Assembly: GCA_026929865.2 (NCBI GenBank) | Contig: CM049414.1 | Span: 971,001 to 1,035,000, forward strand | DNA: 64,000 bases | Origin: Hyperoplus lanceolatus | Taxonomy: Eukaryota; Chordata; Actinopteri; Uranoscopiformes; Ammodytidae | Direction: 5' to 3' | Shown: one piece after another, positions 1 to 10,492 of the stretch | Position numbering within the stretch: the first letter of the stretch is position 1 | Layout: every line of letters starts with the position of its first letter | Notes under the pieces: model-generated | Told to the model about the DNA's origin: nothing | Database searches by the model: none | What the model saw: the letters and a program-made list of their open reading frames with translations, nothing else | Program-made: the position numbers and the translations under genes

Positions 1-1221
1 TTCCATTTTACTCTATCAAATGCTTTTTCAGCATCCATAGAAGCGAGGCATTCTGATTCAATATTTCTGAGGGAATATAAAATGTTCATTAGCCGGCAGA
101 TATTATAAAATGATTGGCGTCCTTTTATAAACCCAGTTTGGTCGGGGGATATGATAGAGGGGAGAACATTCTCCAATCTGTGGGCGAGAATTTTAGCAAG
201 TATCTTCACATCCGTATTTAATAGTGAAATTGGTTGGTATGATGCACAATCTAGAGGATCTTTATCCTTTTTTAACAACAGGGAAATACAGGCCTGATAG
301 AACGAAGGCGGGAGTTTACCTGAGTCAAATGAGTCTGAGAATACTGAACATAAAAAAGGCGACAATTCGGCTGAGAATTTCTTGAAAAAGTCAGATGGAA
401 GCCTGTCTGGACCAGGAGATTTGCCTGATTGCATAGATGTTATTGCTGCAATAATTTCCTTCTGAGTAATAGGTGCCTCAAGGCTATGTCTCAGGTCTTG
501 AGAAAGGGAAGGCATGTTTAGGTTACTGAAAAAGGTTTCCATCACCGTTATGTCTACTGTACAATCAGAACTATACAAATTTGAATAGAATGTTTTGAAC
601 TTTTCGTTTATCGATTTCTGATCTGATGTTGTACACCCACTGTCTGTCCGTATTCCAGGGATGAGTTGCTTCGCTCTAAATCCGCGCAGTTGATTGGCCA
701 GGATTTTACCAATCTTGTCACCATGCTCGTAAAAAGTACTTCTGCTCCTAAGCAACTTGACGAGAGGAAAGAAGGTTGAATTAAAATCAATTAAAATCCC
801 CACCAAGAATAAGAGAATGGGAGTTGAGATCAGGGAGTTGAGAAAAAAATCTCTTAAAGAATTCTACATCATCAACATTAGGCGCGTAGACGTTGGCCAA
901 GATGACTGACTTATTGTAAAGTTTGCCTGAAACAATAATAAAATGTCCATTTTTATCTGATATAATGTTTGAGGACTCAAAAGGAATATTACTATCAATA
1001 AGGATAGCTGTGCCCCTAGCCTTAGCCCTGAAATTAGAATGAAAAAATTGTCCACGCCAGCATTTACTTAATCGCCCATGGTCAGAGTCATGTAAGTGGG
1101 TTTCTTGAAGGAAAACTATTCCAGCCCTGAGCCGTTTTAGGTGGGTTAAGACCTTACCCCTTTTCACTTGGTGATTCAGCCCCTTGACATTCCAAATAAT
1201 TAAATTAAGATTGCCCTTCAT
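1..1221 (-). pseudogene. L1-type ORF2: endonuclease and partial reverse transcriptase
   Basis: The frame opening at 1221 begins with LNLIIWNVKGLN and continues to FLQETHL and ILGGDFN, the APE-type endonuclease motifs; it breaks near 787. Further left, translation gives SGKSPGPDRLPSDFFKKF, then NTDVKILAKILAHRLENVLP and DQTGFIKGRQ, and finally MDAEKAFDRVKW at the edge. These are the early RT blocks of L1-clade ORF2. The YADD block is outside the window. Premature stops show the copy is inactive. Confidence 0.9.
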
Positions 1222-1911
1222 CTAGCTCAGTTATAGTAAGAATAAAAAGAGTTGCTCCGATAAGAAAAAGAGTAGCAAAATACAGAGGAAAAGAAAAACA
1301 CACAAAAAAAAGGAAAACATAAATAACTGAAAACACAGCAGGTGATGACTTATCAGCTAAACCCCCAGTTAACACCAACCCACCCCACCCAGACCCCACC
1401 CCATATATTGCTCTAAACAGCAAACCCCAAAAGACCCTTACTAGTCTCACAACAAACATTCCAAGCTTTAACTTCCTGACCTATGCTAGCTCCCACATAG
1501 GTCTTGTACAGTTCACCCCATAACAGCCTAGTAACACTATGAACAATCCAGCAAACTGTCAAAATGACAATGCACTAAACAAAAATACCATGCTCACCCA
1601 TCAGATTCAAAATACAAAAAAAAAAAGAAAAAGGCGTGAGTTTAGACAAGCTGTCCAAATGGCAAAAAAAACAAAAAACAGACACGCTTATCCAGCCGTT
1701 TTAAAATAGAGATACAAATAAAAAAGCGAGTGAGTTAGACAATACGTCAAAATGACAAGCAACAAAAATGTCACGCTCACCCAGCTGATTTACTCATTTT
1801 AAAAAAGGGAGACAAAATGCGTGTGTAGTACCATCAGTCTGAGAGATTGGCTGGGGATATGAAAAGAGCATTTGTCCAAAATTGTATACTCACAGCAGGC
1901 AATCGTATTTA

Positions 1912-2677
1912 CTACAGACTCACACCCAATGTAGAGATGTAGTTAGATGCTTCAGAGATGGACCGCAACCACCTTCTCTCGCCGCTTTGGAGGGTAATGC
2001 GCAGCTTCGCAGGGAAGAAGAGAGAAGGGCGGAGACCGCGCTGATAAAGCTCAGCCATGGCCCCCTTGTATTCAGCCCGCTGCTTCAAGACCTCCGCGCT
2101 GTAATCCTCGTAGAACCGGAGCTTGTTGTATTCCAGCTCGCCTTGTTTACGTGCCTCTCTCATGATCAAGTCTTTAATCTGGTATCGGTGGAAGCGGATA
2201 ATGACGGGCCGTGATCTCTCACCCGGGCCAAGTGCGGTGAGCTCTGTCCAGTTCCGGGGAGGAAGAGAGAGCTTGTTTACCAAAAACCTCGACAAGAAGC
2301 TCGGAGAAAAAGGCGGTGGGGCGTGAGCCCTCAAGTGACTCTGGTAAACCCACAATACGAACGTTCTGTCTCCTACTTCTCCCTTCCAAATCCGATAGTT
2401 TAGATTTCAGCGACTTGTTGTCTTCCTGCAGTGAGGAGCACGTAGCCTCAAGTTGCTCCAGGCGTCCGCAAACGGTTTCTGCATTCTCCTCAAGATCGGT
2501 TATACGTTTCCCCTGGCCTGAGACCACGGCCTGGATGTTGTCTAGCTTAGTGTCCATTCTGGCAAACGATGACTTGAACTCAGCGGCTATGGCTGCTCTA
2601 TGCCGCTCAAACAAGTCCGGTATGGAAGCCATTGAGCTAGCATTAACGTCCATGCTAACCACGCTGTCCGAGGACAT
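1912..2677 (-). pseudogene. L1-type ORF1 protein, frameshifted
   Basis: This would encode the nucleic-acid-binding chaperone of an L1-like element. From the ATG at 2677 there is an acidic head, a heptad-rich coiled coil (residues about 25-95) and then RRQNVRIVGLPE, the hallmark at the start of the L1 ORF1p RRM domain. The frame stops at about 2219, and a second frame (2355 to 1912) carries the C-terminal part with PVIIRFHRYQIKD. One frameshift at about 2230-2350 therefore separates the two halves. Confidence 0.85.
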
Positions 2678-2962
2678 ATCTGACTCTGCCGAATCTCTTT
2701 TTGCGTTTTTCTTTCCTCTAGGTATTTTTCCGAATCAGTGTTGGTGTTACCGGCAATACAAGCACAAAAAAAATCGATGAAAATAGGGTTTAATCAGTTA
2801 GGTCTGAAATAGCTAGTGGGAGCTAGAAAGCGAACGCACCTACTCCATGCTCTGTAACCCGGAAGTCCATCTACTTAAATTTTAAGTGCAATTTACTAAT
2901 TTACTTACTGTACGCAGATTAGGTTTTACATTCATAATATGAGTAAACTGAGAGATCACTTC

Positions 2963-3882
2963 TTAACCCATTGATGACTATTGCAATCTAGGATGCATGT
3001 CCTTAATGCCTGAGGGTTTTCTGAAAAAATAGTATGAATTGTCAAGACTACCAAAACCTTAATATCTAAGCCTGTGTAGCACATAGAAACATGAAATAAA
3101 ATACATTTAAACGTTAAGGTTCACAGGTTTTATTTAAACATGCTCCCTTAGCGCTTACAAACCAACAAATTTTTCTAAAAATCGTCAAAATTAGATGGGG
3201 GAGAGAAAAAAAGAATAAATAATATAAAATATTTGAAAATAATGTGCTAAATAAGGTTATAATCCTGCTTCCTTTTAGCATGGATAGTAGTGACTGAGTG
3301 TGTAGTGGAGGGATAAAGATAGACAGATATAGGAAGGAGGAGATAGCTTTATTTTATCATTTAGTTCAGTTATCAATGGCACCATAAATCCAACTTCCCA
3401 GTACAACTGCAACGCAGACTGACTCCGGCTGTCGGGAGCCGATCAGCTGGTCCAAACCGTCCAAACGGCTGTATACCACGGAGATGAAAACAAAACTGAA
3501 ACTTAACTATTGCCTATTGAGTTGGAGCAGCAAAATATAGCCTAAATTCATAAATATTGTTAATAAATAGATGCAATGTGTCTATAGTAGACCTTGATTC
3601 TGCGCACCAAACGCCACTAACTGTTCTGTAATACACTATCGCGGACACAGCCGGCGTATTTATTTTATTATTGACGTGATTTTCGGGAAACCACACAACT
3701 TTTGGGTGGTCACGTGGTCTTAAAAAATCAACAAAACCCACCTCATGTGTATTTGAACCAATGACGGTACATTTTATGCTGCGCACGCCATGAAAATGAG
3801 ATAAAGTAACAATGCTGCGTTACGCAGCATCAGGCAGGAGATACAATGTGGCATCGCGCAGCAGCCGTCATCAATAGGTTAA
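2963..3882. mobile_element. TTAA-flanked non-autonomous DNA element (piggyBac-like MITE)
   Basis: The ends are inverted repeats: TTAACCCATTGATGAC at 2963 and GTCATCAATAGGTTAA ending at 3882. TTAA at both outer edges is the target site of piggyBac-type (and Kolobok) elements. The inside has no transposase that I recognise; a 90-codon open frame on - (3786-3514) has no motif I can name. Confidence 0.6.
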
Positions 3883-4060
3883 GTAAAATGCACTTTTTCA
3901 TTGGTTTTTCAACATTAATATGGGTCCCTGGTGTGTCAAGAGACTTCCAAACTATAAGAAAAAACAACCCTCTCTTTTCTCCATCTTTCTGAAAACCTGT
4001 GTTCAAAAACCCCAGTCAGATTTATCTACCCTAAAACGTTTTTTAGCTGAAATCTAAATA
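3883..4060. mobile_element. Partial copy of a TTAA MITE
   Basis: The text from AAAATGCACTTTTTCATTGG through GGTCCCTGGTGTGTCAAGAG resembles one end of the elements at 4261-5606 and 43408-43926. Only one end is present, so this is a diverged half copy. Confidence 0.45.
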
Positions 4061-4260
4061 GAAATTAATGAAAAATACAGAGCTTTACAGTATCTCACAA
4101 AAGTGAGTACACCCCTCACATTTCTTCAAATATTTCATTATATCTTTTCATGGGACAACACTAAAGAAATGACACTTTGATACAATGTAAAGTAGTCAGT
4201 GTACAGCTTGTATAACAGTGTTAATTTACTGTTCCCTCAAAATAACTTGACAAACAGCCA

Positions 4261-5606
4261 TTAAAGGTCACATATGGCGCTTTTCCACCGCACATGTAGC
4301 TCGACTCGACTCAACTCGACTCAACTTGGTTTGGTAGCAGCACGGGTCGTTTTCCACCGCAAATAGTACCTCCTGAACGTGGGCGGGGTTGTCGTAAGGG
4401 GCTGAAAGCCTACTCCGGAGCAAAGCAGAAATTACGAGCAGTTGTTGCACTATTAACTGAACCAACCGCCAAAAACACGGATGAAAAATGTTTAAGAAAT
4501 ACCCCCCTTGTATAGTAGAAGTAGAAGAATATTGTGACGGGCCATTAAAAGGGATGGTTGTTGTCCCGATGTGTGACTCTGCCACACAGTCAGCTGTAGG
4601 GATGCGTCACGATCCCTATGCACGTAAACACGGGCATGACTGTTTAGTGCTTGTTTCAGGATACGTGTTTTCAAATGCAAGCCGTGTCTCAGCCTGAATA
4701 TTTTATTGAGGTAATCAGTTCAGTCCGAGGCTTGTAATGTAATCGCTCGCTATCATGTCTGTCCCAGCTGGCTACTATTTAGCCTAGCTGCTAGCTGCCC
4801 TACATGTCTCCTCTCGTATGTTAAAAGTAACTTCCCCAACAACCAACACTGGGTGAGCTTAGCGAATATATGGAAATAAAATTTGGATCAGTGATGCAAA
4901 TCAAATGAAAGAGAGCCAGAGTAGGCTGCACGCAGCGTAAATACACTCAAAAGTCCCGGAGAGTTGGGGAGAATAAACAACAGAATGAAGCCGGTAGTCT
5001 CTGGCCAATCAGAAGCGTCGCCAGGTACCATGAAAATGCGGTGGAAACGCCAAAAATGCGAGTTGAGTCGAGTCGAGCTGATACCATGCGGTGGAAAAGC
5101 GCCAATATTATGCTAAATGCACTTTTTAAATGTGTTCTAACATATCCATGGGTCCACGGTGTGCCTAGAGACTGCCAAAATATAAAAAAGAATAACACTC
5201 TCCTTTTCTCACAATCCCCCTTTCTGAAACCCCCCCCCCCTTATACTCCAGTCAGGATTCTCCCAGTTTCTGACCTCACAAACTGGAAAGCCAGAAGCTT
5301 CCACTGTGCAGCCCACACCCCTATTTCTTATTGTTCCACGGCCCTGACAGATAGAGGGCGAGGCGTATCTGGCTTTGCTTCCGGAAAGGGGCGGGGGGAG
5401 CTCAAAGATTGTATATTTACGAGGGGAGCAGCAGTTCCTTTTTAAAAAATAGGCCATTGTGAGATTAGCTGAACATCAGCATAGTACAATAAATGATCTG
5501 AAAGTTTTTTTCAGCAAACAATTAAAGAAAAACGTATTAGGGACCACTAAGACCATATAATATGGTGTATAATAGAACCGAAAAGTGTATAATATGGGAG
5601 CTTTAA
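4261..5606. mobile_element. TTAA-flanked MITE inserted in the Tc1 element
   Basis: The ends are TTAAAGGTCACATA at 4261 and, inverted, TTAAAGCTCCCATATTA at 5606. A second copy in the opposite orientation at 43408-43926 has the same ends and interior but lacks the internal 0.8-kb insertion. This fixes the borders and shows TTAA as the target. The interior has no coding capacity. Confidence 0.75.
4276..5103. mobile_element. Nested TIR element (CGCTTTTCCACCGCA ends)
   Basis: The inverted ends GGCGCTTTTCCACCGCA (4276) and TGCGGTGGAAAAGCGCC (to 5103) enclose about 0.83 kb. It is absent from the sister copy of the surrounding MITE at 43408-43926. The repeated CTCGACTCAACTCGACT next to the left end is matched in inverse order next to the right end. 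No transposase is seen; a PIF/Harbinger or hAT origin is possible. Confidence 0.7.
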
Positions 5607-5892
5607 TGTCTAAACTGCTGGCAACAAAAGTGAGTACACCCCTAAGTGAAAATGTCCAAATTGCGCCCAAAGTGTCAATATTTTGTCTGGCCACCATTAT
5701 TTTCCAGCACTGCCTTAACCCTCTTGGGCATGGAGTTCACCAGAGCTTCACAGGTTGCCACTGGAATCCTCTATTCATGACAACATCACGGAGCTGGTGG
5801 ATATTAGAGACCTTGCACTCCTCCACCTCCTGTTTGAGGATGCCCCAAAGATGCTCAATAGGGTTTAGGTCTGGAGACATGCTTGGCCAGTC

Positions 5893-6089
5893 CATATATA
5901 TATATATATAGGGTTTTTCCTGGCTCAGAATGGGCCTTTGCGGGGTCAGTAAGCGGATCGACTTTTTTTTGGTCGCAACTTTTTTGTGGTCGCAACAGTA
6001 AAGGCAAAAAGTTTGTGTATTTTAAGAGGGTGTGGGGTTGGGAGAGGGGAGTTTCTTTCCAGATAAAGAGCATTTCAGTCAGCCTGGTG
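5893..6089. repeat. (TA)n run and unassigned spacer
   Basis: A short (TA)n tract at 5893-5911 joins the truncated Tc1 copy to about 180 bases without a recognisable feature. The next Tc1 element begins at 6090. Confidence 0.5.
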
Positions 6090-7705
6090 CAGTGCCTTGC
6101 AAAAGTATTCATACCCCTTGGAATTTTCCACATTTTGTCACATTAAAACCACACACGTACATTTATTTTACTGGGATTTCATGTGATAGACCAACACAAA
6201 GTGGTGCATCATTGTGAAGTGGAATGAAGATGAAATATGGTTTTAATTTTTTTTTTTTAGATAAAAAACTGAAAAGCGTGGCGTGCATAACTATTCAGCC
6301 CCCCTGAGTCAATATGTTGTAGAACCACCTATCGCTGCAATAACAGCTGCAAGTCTATTGGGGTATGTCTCCGCCAGCTTTGCCCATCTAGAGACTGATA
6401 TTTTTGCCCATTCTTCTTTGCAAAATAGCTCAAGCTTCAGATTCAGCATCAGATTGGATGGACAGATTGCTGTCAACAGCAATTTTCAAGTCTTTCCAGA
6501 TATTCTCATTTGTATTGAGGTCTGGACTTTGACTGGGCCATTCTAACACATGACTATGCTTTGATATAAACCATTCCATTGTAGATCTGGCTGTATGTTT
6601 AGGGTATTTAACCTTCTGGAAGGTGAACCTCCACCCAGTCTCAAGTCTTTTGCAGACTCTTAACAGGTTTTTCTGCCCTGTATTTGGCTCCATCCGTCTT
6701 CCCATCAACTCTGACCAGCTTCCCTGTACCTGCTGAAGAAAAGAACCCCCAACGCATGATGCTGCCACCACCATGTTTCACAGTGGGGATGGTATGTATC
6801 GGGTGTTAGTTTTCCACCACACATTGCACTTTGCGTTAAGGCCAAAAATGTCCTTTTTGGTCTCATCTGACCAGAGCACCTTCCTCCAACCCTTGCCACA
6901 AACCATAAGGGGGACACAGCATATTCAGATGAGACCAAACTTGAAGTTTTTGGCCTGAATGCAAAATGCAATGTGTGGTGGAAACTAACACTGCACCCTG
7001 AAAACACCATCCTCACTGTGAAACATGGTGGTGGCAGCATCATGCTTTGGGGGTCCTGTTCTTCAGCAGGGACAGGGAAGCTGGTTAAAGTTGATGGGAA
7101 GATGGATGGATCCAAATACAGGACAGAAAACCTGTTAGAGTCTGCAAAAGACTTGAGACTGGGGTGGAGGTTCACCTTCCAGAGGGACAACTAGCCTAAA
7201 AATACAGCCAGATCTACTATGGAATGGTTTAAATCAAAGCATAGTCATGTGTTAGAATGGTCCAGTCAAAGTCCAGACCTCAATACAATTGAGAATCTCT
7301 GGAAAGACTTGAAAATTGCTGTTCACAGATGCTCTCCATCCCATCTGATGCTAAATCTGAAGCTCAAGCTATTTTTTAAAGAACAATGGGCAAAAATGTC
7401 AGTCTGTTGATGGGCAAAGCTGGTAGAGACATACCCAAATAGATTTGCAGCTGTAATTGCAGCGATAAGTGGTTCTACAAAGCATTGACTCAGGGGGCTG
7501 AATACTTTTGCACGCCACACTTTTCAGTTTTTTATTTATAATTTTTTTTTAAAACCACGTTTCATTTTCATTCCACTTCACAATTATGCGCCACTGTGTG
7601 TTGGTCTATCACATAAAATCCCAATAAAATAAATGTAGCCGTGTGGTTATAACGTGACTAAATGTCGAAAATTTCAAGGGGTATGAATACTTTTCCAAGG
7701 CACTG
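6090..7705. mobile_element. Fold-back Tc1-like element: two transposase half-copies head to head
   Basis: The left terminus CAGTGCCTTGCAAAAGTATT (6090) is matched in inverse orientation at 7705, followed by TA. The match does not stop at the terminal repeat: the left arm runs about 800 bases as antisense transposase text (6430-6860), and the right arm runs as sense transposase text (6900-7410) with HGGGSIMLWG and WSSQSPDLNTIENLWKDLK. The turning point is near 6900. Both arms lack the N-terminal DNA-binding half and the first catalytic Asp region, so this is a palindromic, non-autonomous derivative. Confidence 0.8.
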
Positions 7706-7835
7706 TATATATATATAGTATTTATTTTCATTCATGTAGTATATGACTATATTTGAACAGTTTATATATATGTAACTATTTTAATTCTTAATTTCAGGTA
7801 AAAAATGCAATCTATCAATACGTTACATAGGCATA

Positions 7836-9403
7836 CAGTGGAGGAAATAAGTATTTGTATTTGATCCCTCACCGATTTTGTAAGTTTGGCCACTTACAAA
7901 GAAATGAGCGGTATATCATTTTAAAGCTAGGTTTATTTTAACAGTGATAGACAGAATATCAAAAAGAAAATCCAGAAAATCACATTAAAAACAAGATATA
8001 AATTATTTTGCATTTCATTGAGTGAAAAAAGTATTTAATCCCCTACCAACCATAAAGAATTCTGGCTCCCACAGATTATTCCTCGTGCTTTAAAAAAGTA
8101 TTTCTTATCTCAACTAGTTTCCTTTATAAAACACACCTGTCTCAACTTGTTACCTGTATAAAAGACACCTGTCAACAGAGTCAATAAATCAAACTCCAAC
8201 ATCTCCATCATGGGCAAGACCAAAGAGCTGTCTAAGGACATCAGGGACAAGATTGTAGACCTGCACAAGGCCGGAATAGACTACAAGACCATTGGCGAGA
8301 AGCTGGGTGAGAAGGAGACAACTGTTGGTGCGATTATTCGAAAATGAAAGAAACACAAAATCACCATCAATCTCCCTCATGATCAATGATCATGAGAAAG
8401 GTGAGGGATCAGCCCAGAACTACACGGGAGGAGCTTGTTTATGATCCCAAGGCAGCTGGGACCACAGTCACCAAGAAAACCATTGGTAACACACTATGCC
8501 GTAATGGATTGAAATCCTGTAGCGCCCTTCAGGTCCCCCTGCTCAAGAAGGCACATGTACAGGCCTGTCTGAAGTTTGCCAATGAGCACCTGAACGACTC
8601 AGAGAATGCGTGGGAGAAGGTGATGTGGTCAGATTAGAACAAAATCATTCATCAATTTGGTATCATAGTGACTCGCCATGCTTGGAGGAAGAGGAATTCT
8701 AACTATGACCCCAAGAACACCATCCCCACAGTCAAGCATGGAGGTTGAAGCATTATGCTTTGGGGGTGTTTCTCTTCTAAGGGGACAGGTGGACTTCACT
8801 GCATCGAGGGAACTATGGATGGGGCCATGTACCATAAAATACTGGGTGACAACCTCTTTCTCTCAGACAGGACCGTAAAAATGGGTCGTGGATGGGTCTT
8901 CCAGCACGTCAATGAACCTAAAAATACAGCAAAGGCAACAAAGGAGTGGCTCAAGAAGAAGCACATTAAGGCCTTGGAGTGGCCTAGCCAGTCTCTGGAC
9001 CTTAATCCAATAGATCTGTGGAGGGAACTGAAGCTCAAGCGACAGCCTCACCCTTAAAGATTAGGAGAGGATCTGCAAAGAGGAGTTGTCCAAATATCCT
9101 CCTGAGATGTGTGCAAACTTGGTCATCAACTACAAGACACGTCTGACCTCTGTACTTGCCAACAGGGGTTTCTTCACCAAGTACCAAGCAATGTGTTGAT
9201 AGGGGATCAAATACTTATTTCACTCAATGAAATGCAAAATCATTTCTATCTTTTTTTTTTATGTGATTTTCTGGATTTTCATTTTGATATTCTGTCTATC
9301 ACTGTTAAAATAAACCTAGCATTACAATTATAGACCGTTCATTTCATTGTAAGTGGGCAAACTTACAAATCAGTGAGGGGTCAAATACTTATTTCCTCCA
9401 CTG
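7836..9403 (+). mobile_element. Full-length but dead Tc1-like transposon
   Basis: Both ends are present: TA then CAGTGGAGGAAATAAGTATT at 7836, and its inverse ending at 9403 followed by TA. At about 1.57 kb the length is normal for fish Tc1 elements. Direct/inverted inner repeats (ATATTCTGTCTATCACTGTT and its inverse) lie about 100 bases inside each end. The transposase between them is broken. Confidence 0.9.
8210..9199 (+). pseudogene. Tc1-type DDE transposase, multiply broken
   Basis: The start [20 protein letters not shown] opens the paired-like HTH. Stops follow at about 8346, and frameshifts near 8390-8410. The catalytic domain is readable in pieces: KTIGNTLCRNGLKS, WEKVMWSD (first catalytic Asp region, followed by a stop at 8636 where Glu is usual), [17 protein letters not shown], and [10 protein letters not shown] near the last catalytic region. 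The C-terminus [12 protein letters not shown] and stop are at 9199. At least four disabling changes make activity impossible. Confidence 0.9.
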
Positions 9404-9404
9404 T

Positions 9405-9837
9405 ACTTTTATTTTGACGGACACTATTCGACTCCGGTGTTGACACATGACTTCCTTCCTTTATGACACCACGTGACTTTCTTATTTAGTTTCGAGCACG
9501 AAAACCAAAAAGGAATCGGCTGACTGCCCATGTAATGCTTCAATCCCAAACTAAAATGTTAAAAGGTATTGCCAAAAACGGAAAGCCGAGTTCATTTGTT
9601 TGGTTTGTTCGATTCGGACAACAAAACCAATTAAGTATTTGGTTTTGAACCAACTGAAAGCTTATGTTTTTTTATGTTGGTTTCAATCAAACCACTCCAC
9701 TTTCTATTAATGCATACTTCACTGAAGTGGTGATTATAGGATAAGAGTAAATGCTTCAAGTTCAGCGTATTAAACTGAATCAATAATGTCAGTGACAGAG
9801 CTGTATGTTTTTTTTTATTGTTTTAATATGTATACTG
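9405..9837. other. Unassigned AT-rich spacer
   Basis: I see no gene here. The stretch near 9590-9670 is rich in TTTGGTTTGTTCG-like words and may be an old repeat, but I cannot name it. Confidence 0.4.
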
Positions 9838-10137
9838 TACTGTGCAAAAGTTTTAGGCCGGTGTGAAAAATGCTGTAAACTAACAATGCTTTTTTAGTTT
9901 TAATAGTTTATTTTCATAAATGAACAACATTTTGTGAAAAGAAGAGAAATCTAAATCCAGCAGTGCAATCAGTTTCTTTTTTCCGTTAAGTTTCCTTGGC
10001 CAACCACTGCGTCTACGATCCTCAACGTTGTCCGTTTCTTTGTGCTTCGTCAAAAGAGCAGCACATCTTGAAACCCCAGTCTGCTTTGAAGTCTTTGTCT
10101 GGGAGAAACCTTGCTTATCCAGAATAACTACCTCGTT
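9838..10137. mobile_element. Tc1-like terminal fragment
   Basis: The start ACTGTGCAAAAGTTTTAGGC and the following GTGTGAAAAATGCTGTAAAC are the terminal repeat of another fish Tc1 family. The antisense region to about 10137 (GCACATCTTGAAACCCCAGT and neighbours) resembles the transposase N-terminus. The other end is missing. Confidence 0.6.
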
Positions 10138-10492
10138 CCCTCACGAAGCATTTTTTTAAATTGATAAAAAATAAACAATTATTTTAATTTTTTAAAGCAT
10201 TCTTATTTCACAGCACTTAAACTAATATCTTTCGTTTGTTAGCATTGGCCCCCATAAGCTACGGGCCATACATCACTAAGCGGCAGTAATAGTAAACCCA
10301 GGGTGTTGTAGGGTGTGTTTTATTGCTAATGGATTTAGCCATTTATTTGTAAATGTCATTGCTTCTTTCAGAAGTTCGATAGTGTCACTTTTATGTGCTA
10401 AAAGTATAATGATGGCAGACGGTGTATTTTTCTATGCTACCACCAAGGATGTCAAGGTGGCACCTGGAAAGTGATTGTGATTTTTCCTGCAG

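Larger units (their letters stand above)
1..2873 (-). mobile_element. L1/Tx1-like LINE retrotransposon, cut by the window edge
   Basis: This is an antisense non-LTR retrotransposon. Reading leftwards it has a 5' part near 2873, an ORF1 (2677-1912) with a coiled-coil region, then ORF2 with an endonuclease (1221-787) and the first part of a reverse transcriptase (about 600 to 1). The window ends within the RT fingers/palm at MDAEKAFDRVKW. The order ORF1, APE endonuclease, RT is that of the L1/Tx1 clade. Both ORFs are broken, so the copy is dead. It may lie in an upstream intron of ddx51, whose N-terminal exons are not seen. Confidence 0.9.
4088..5892 (-). mobile_element. Tc1-like transposon, truncated and interrupted
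   Basis: The left end is TA followed by CAGTATCTCACAAAAGTGAG, a typical Tc1 terminal repeat of fish, and the inner repeat GTGAGTACACCCC recurs at about 5631. From 5640 to 5892 the antisense text matches the C-terminal part of a Tc1 transposase, including the region read as [11 protein letters not shown] on -. A TTAA-flanked MITE splits the element between 4261 and 5606, and the right half ends at a (TA)n run. No intact ORF remains. Confidence 0.7.

Noticed and set aside
3514..3786. 90-codon frame on - in the TTAA element
   Set aside because: No recognisable domain; it lies between inverted ends and is most likely chance.
5892..5912. TATA-rich promoter
   Set aside because: It is a plain (TA)n run at a transposon breakpoint with no gene start near it.
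10422..10492. Extension of the first visible ddx51 exon to the left
   Set aside because: The frame is open but the residues do not resemble DDX51, and a good pyrimidine tract with CAG stands at 10492.
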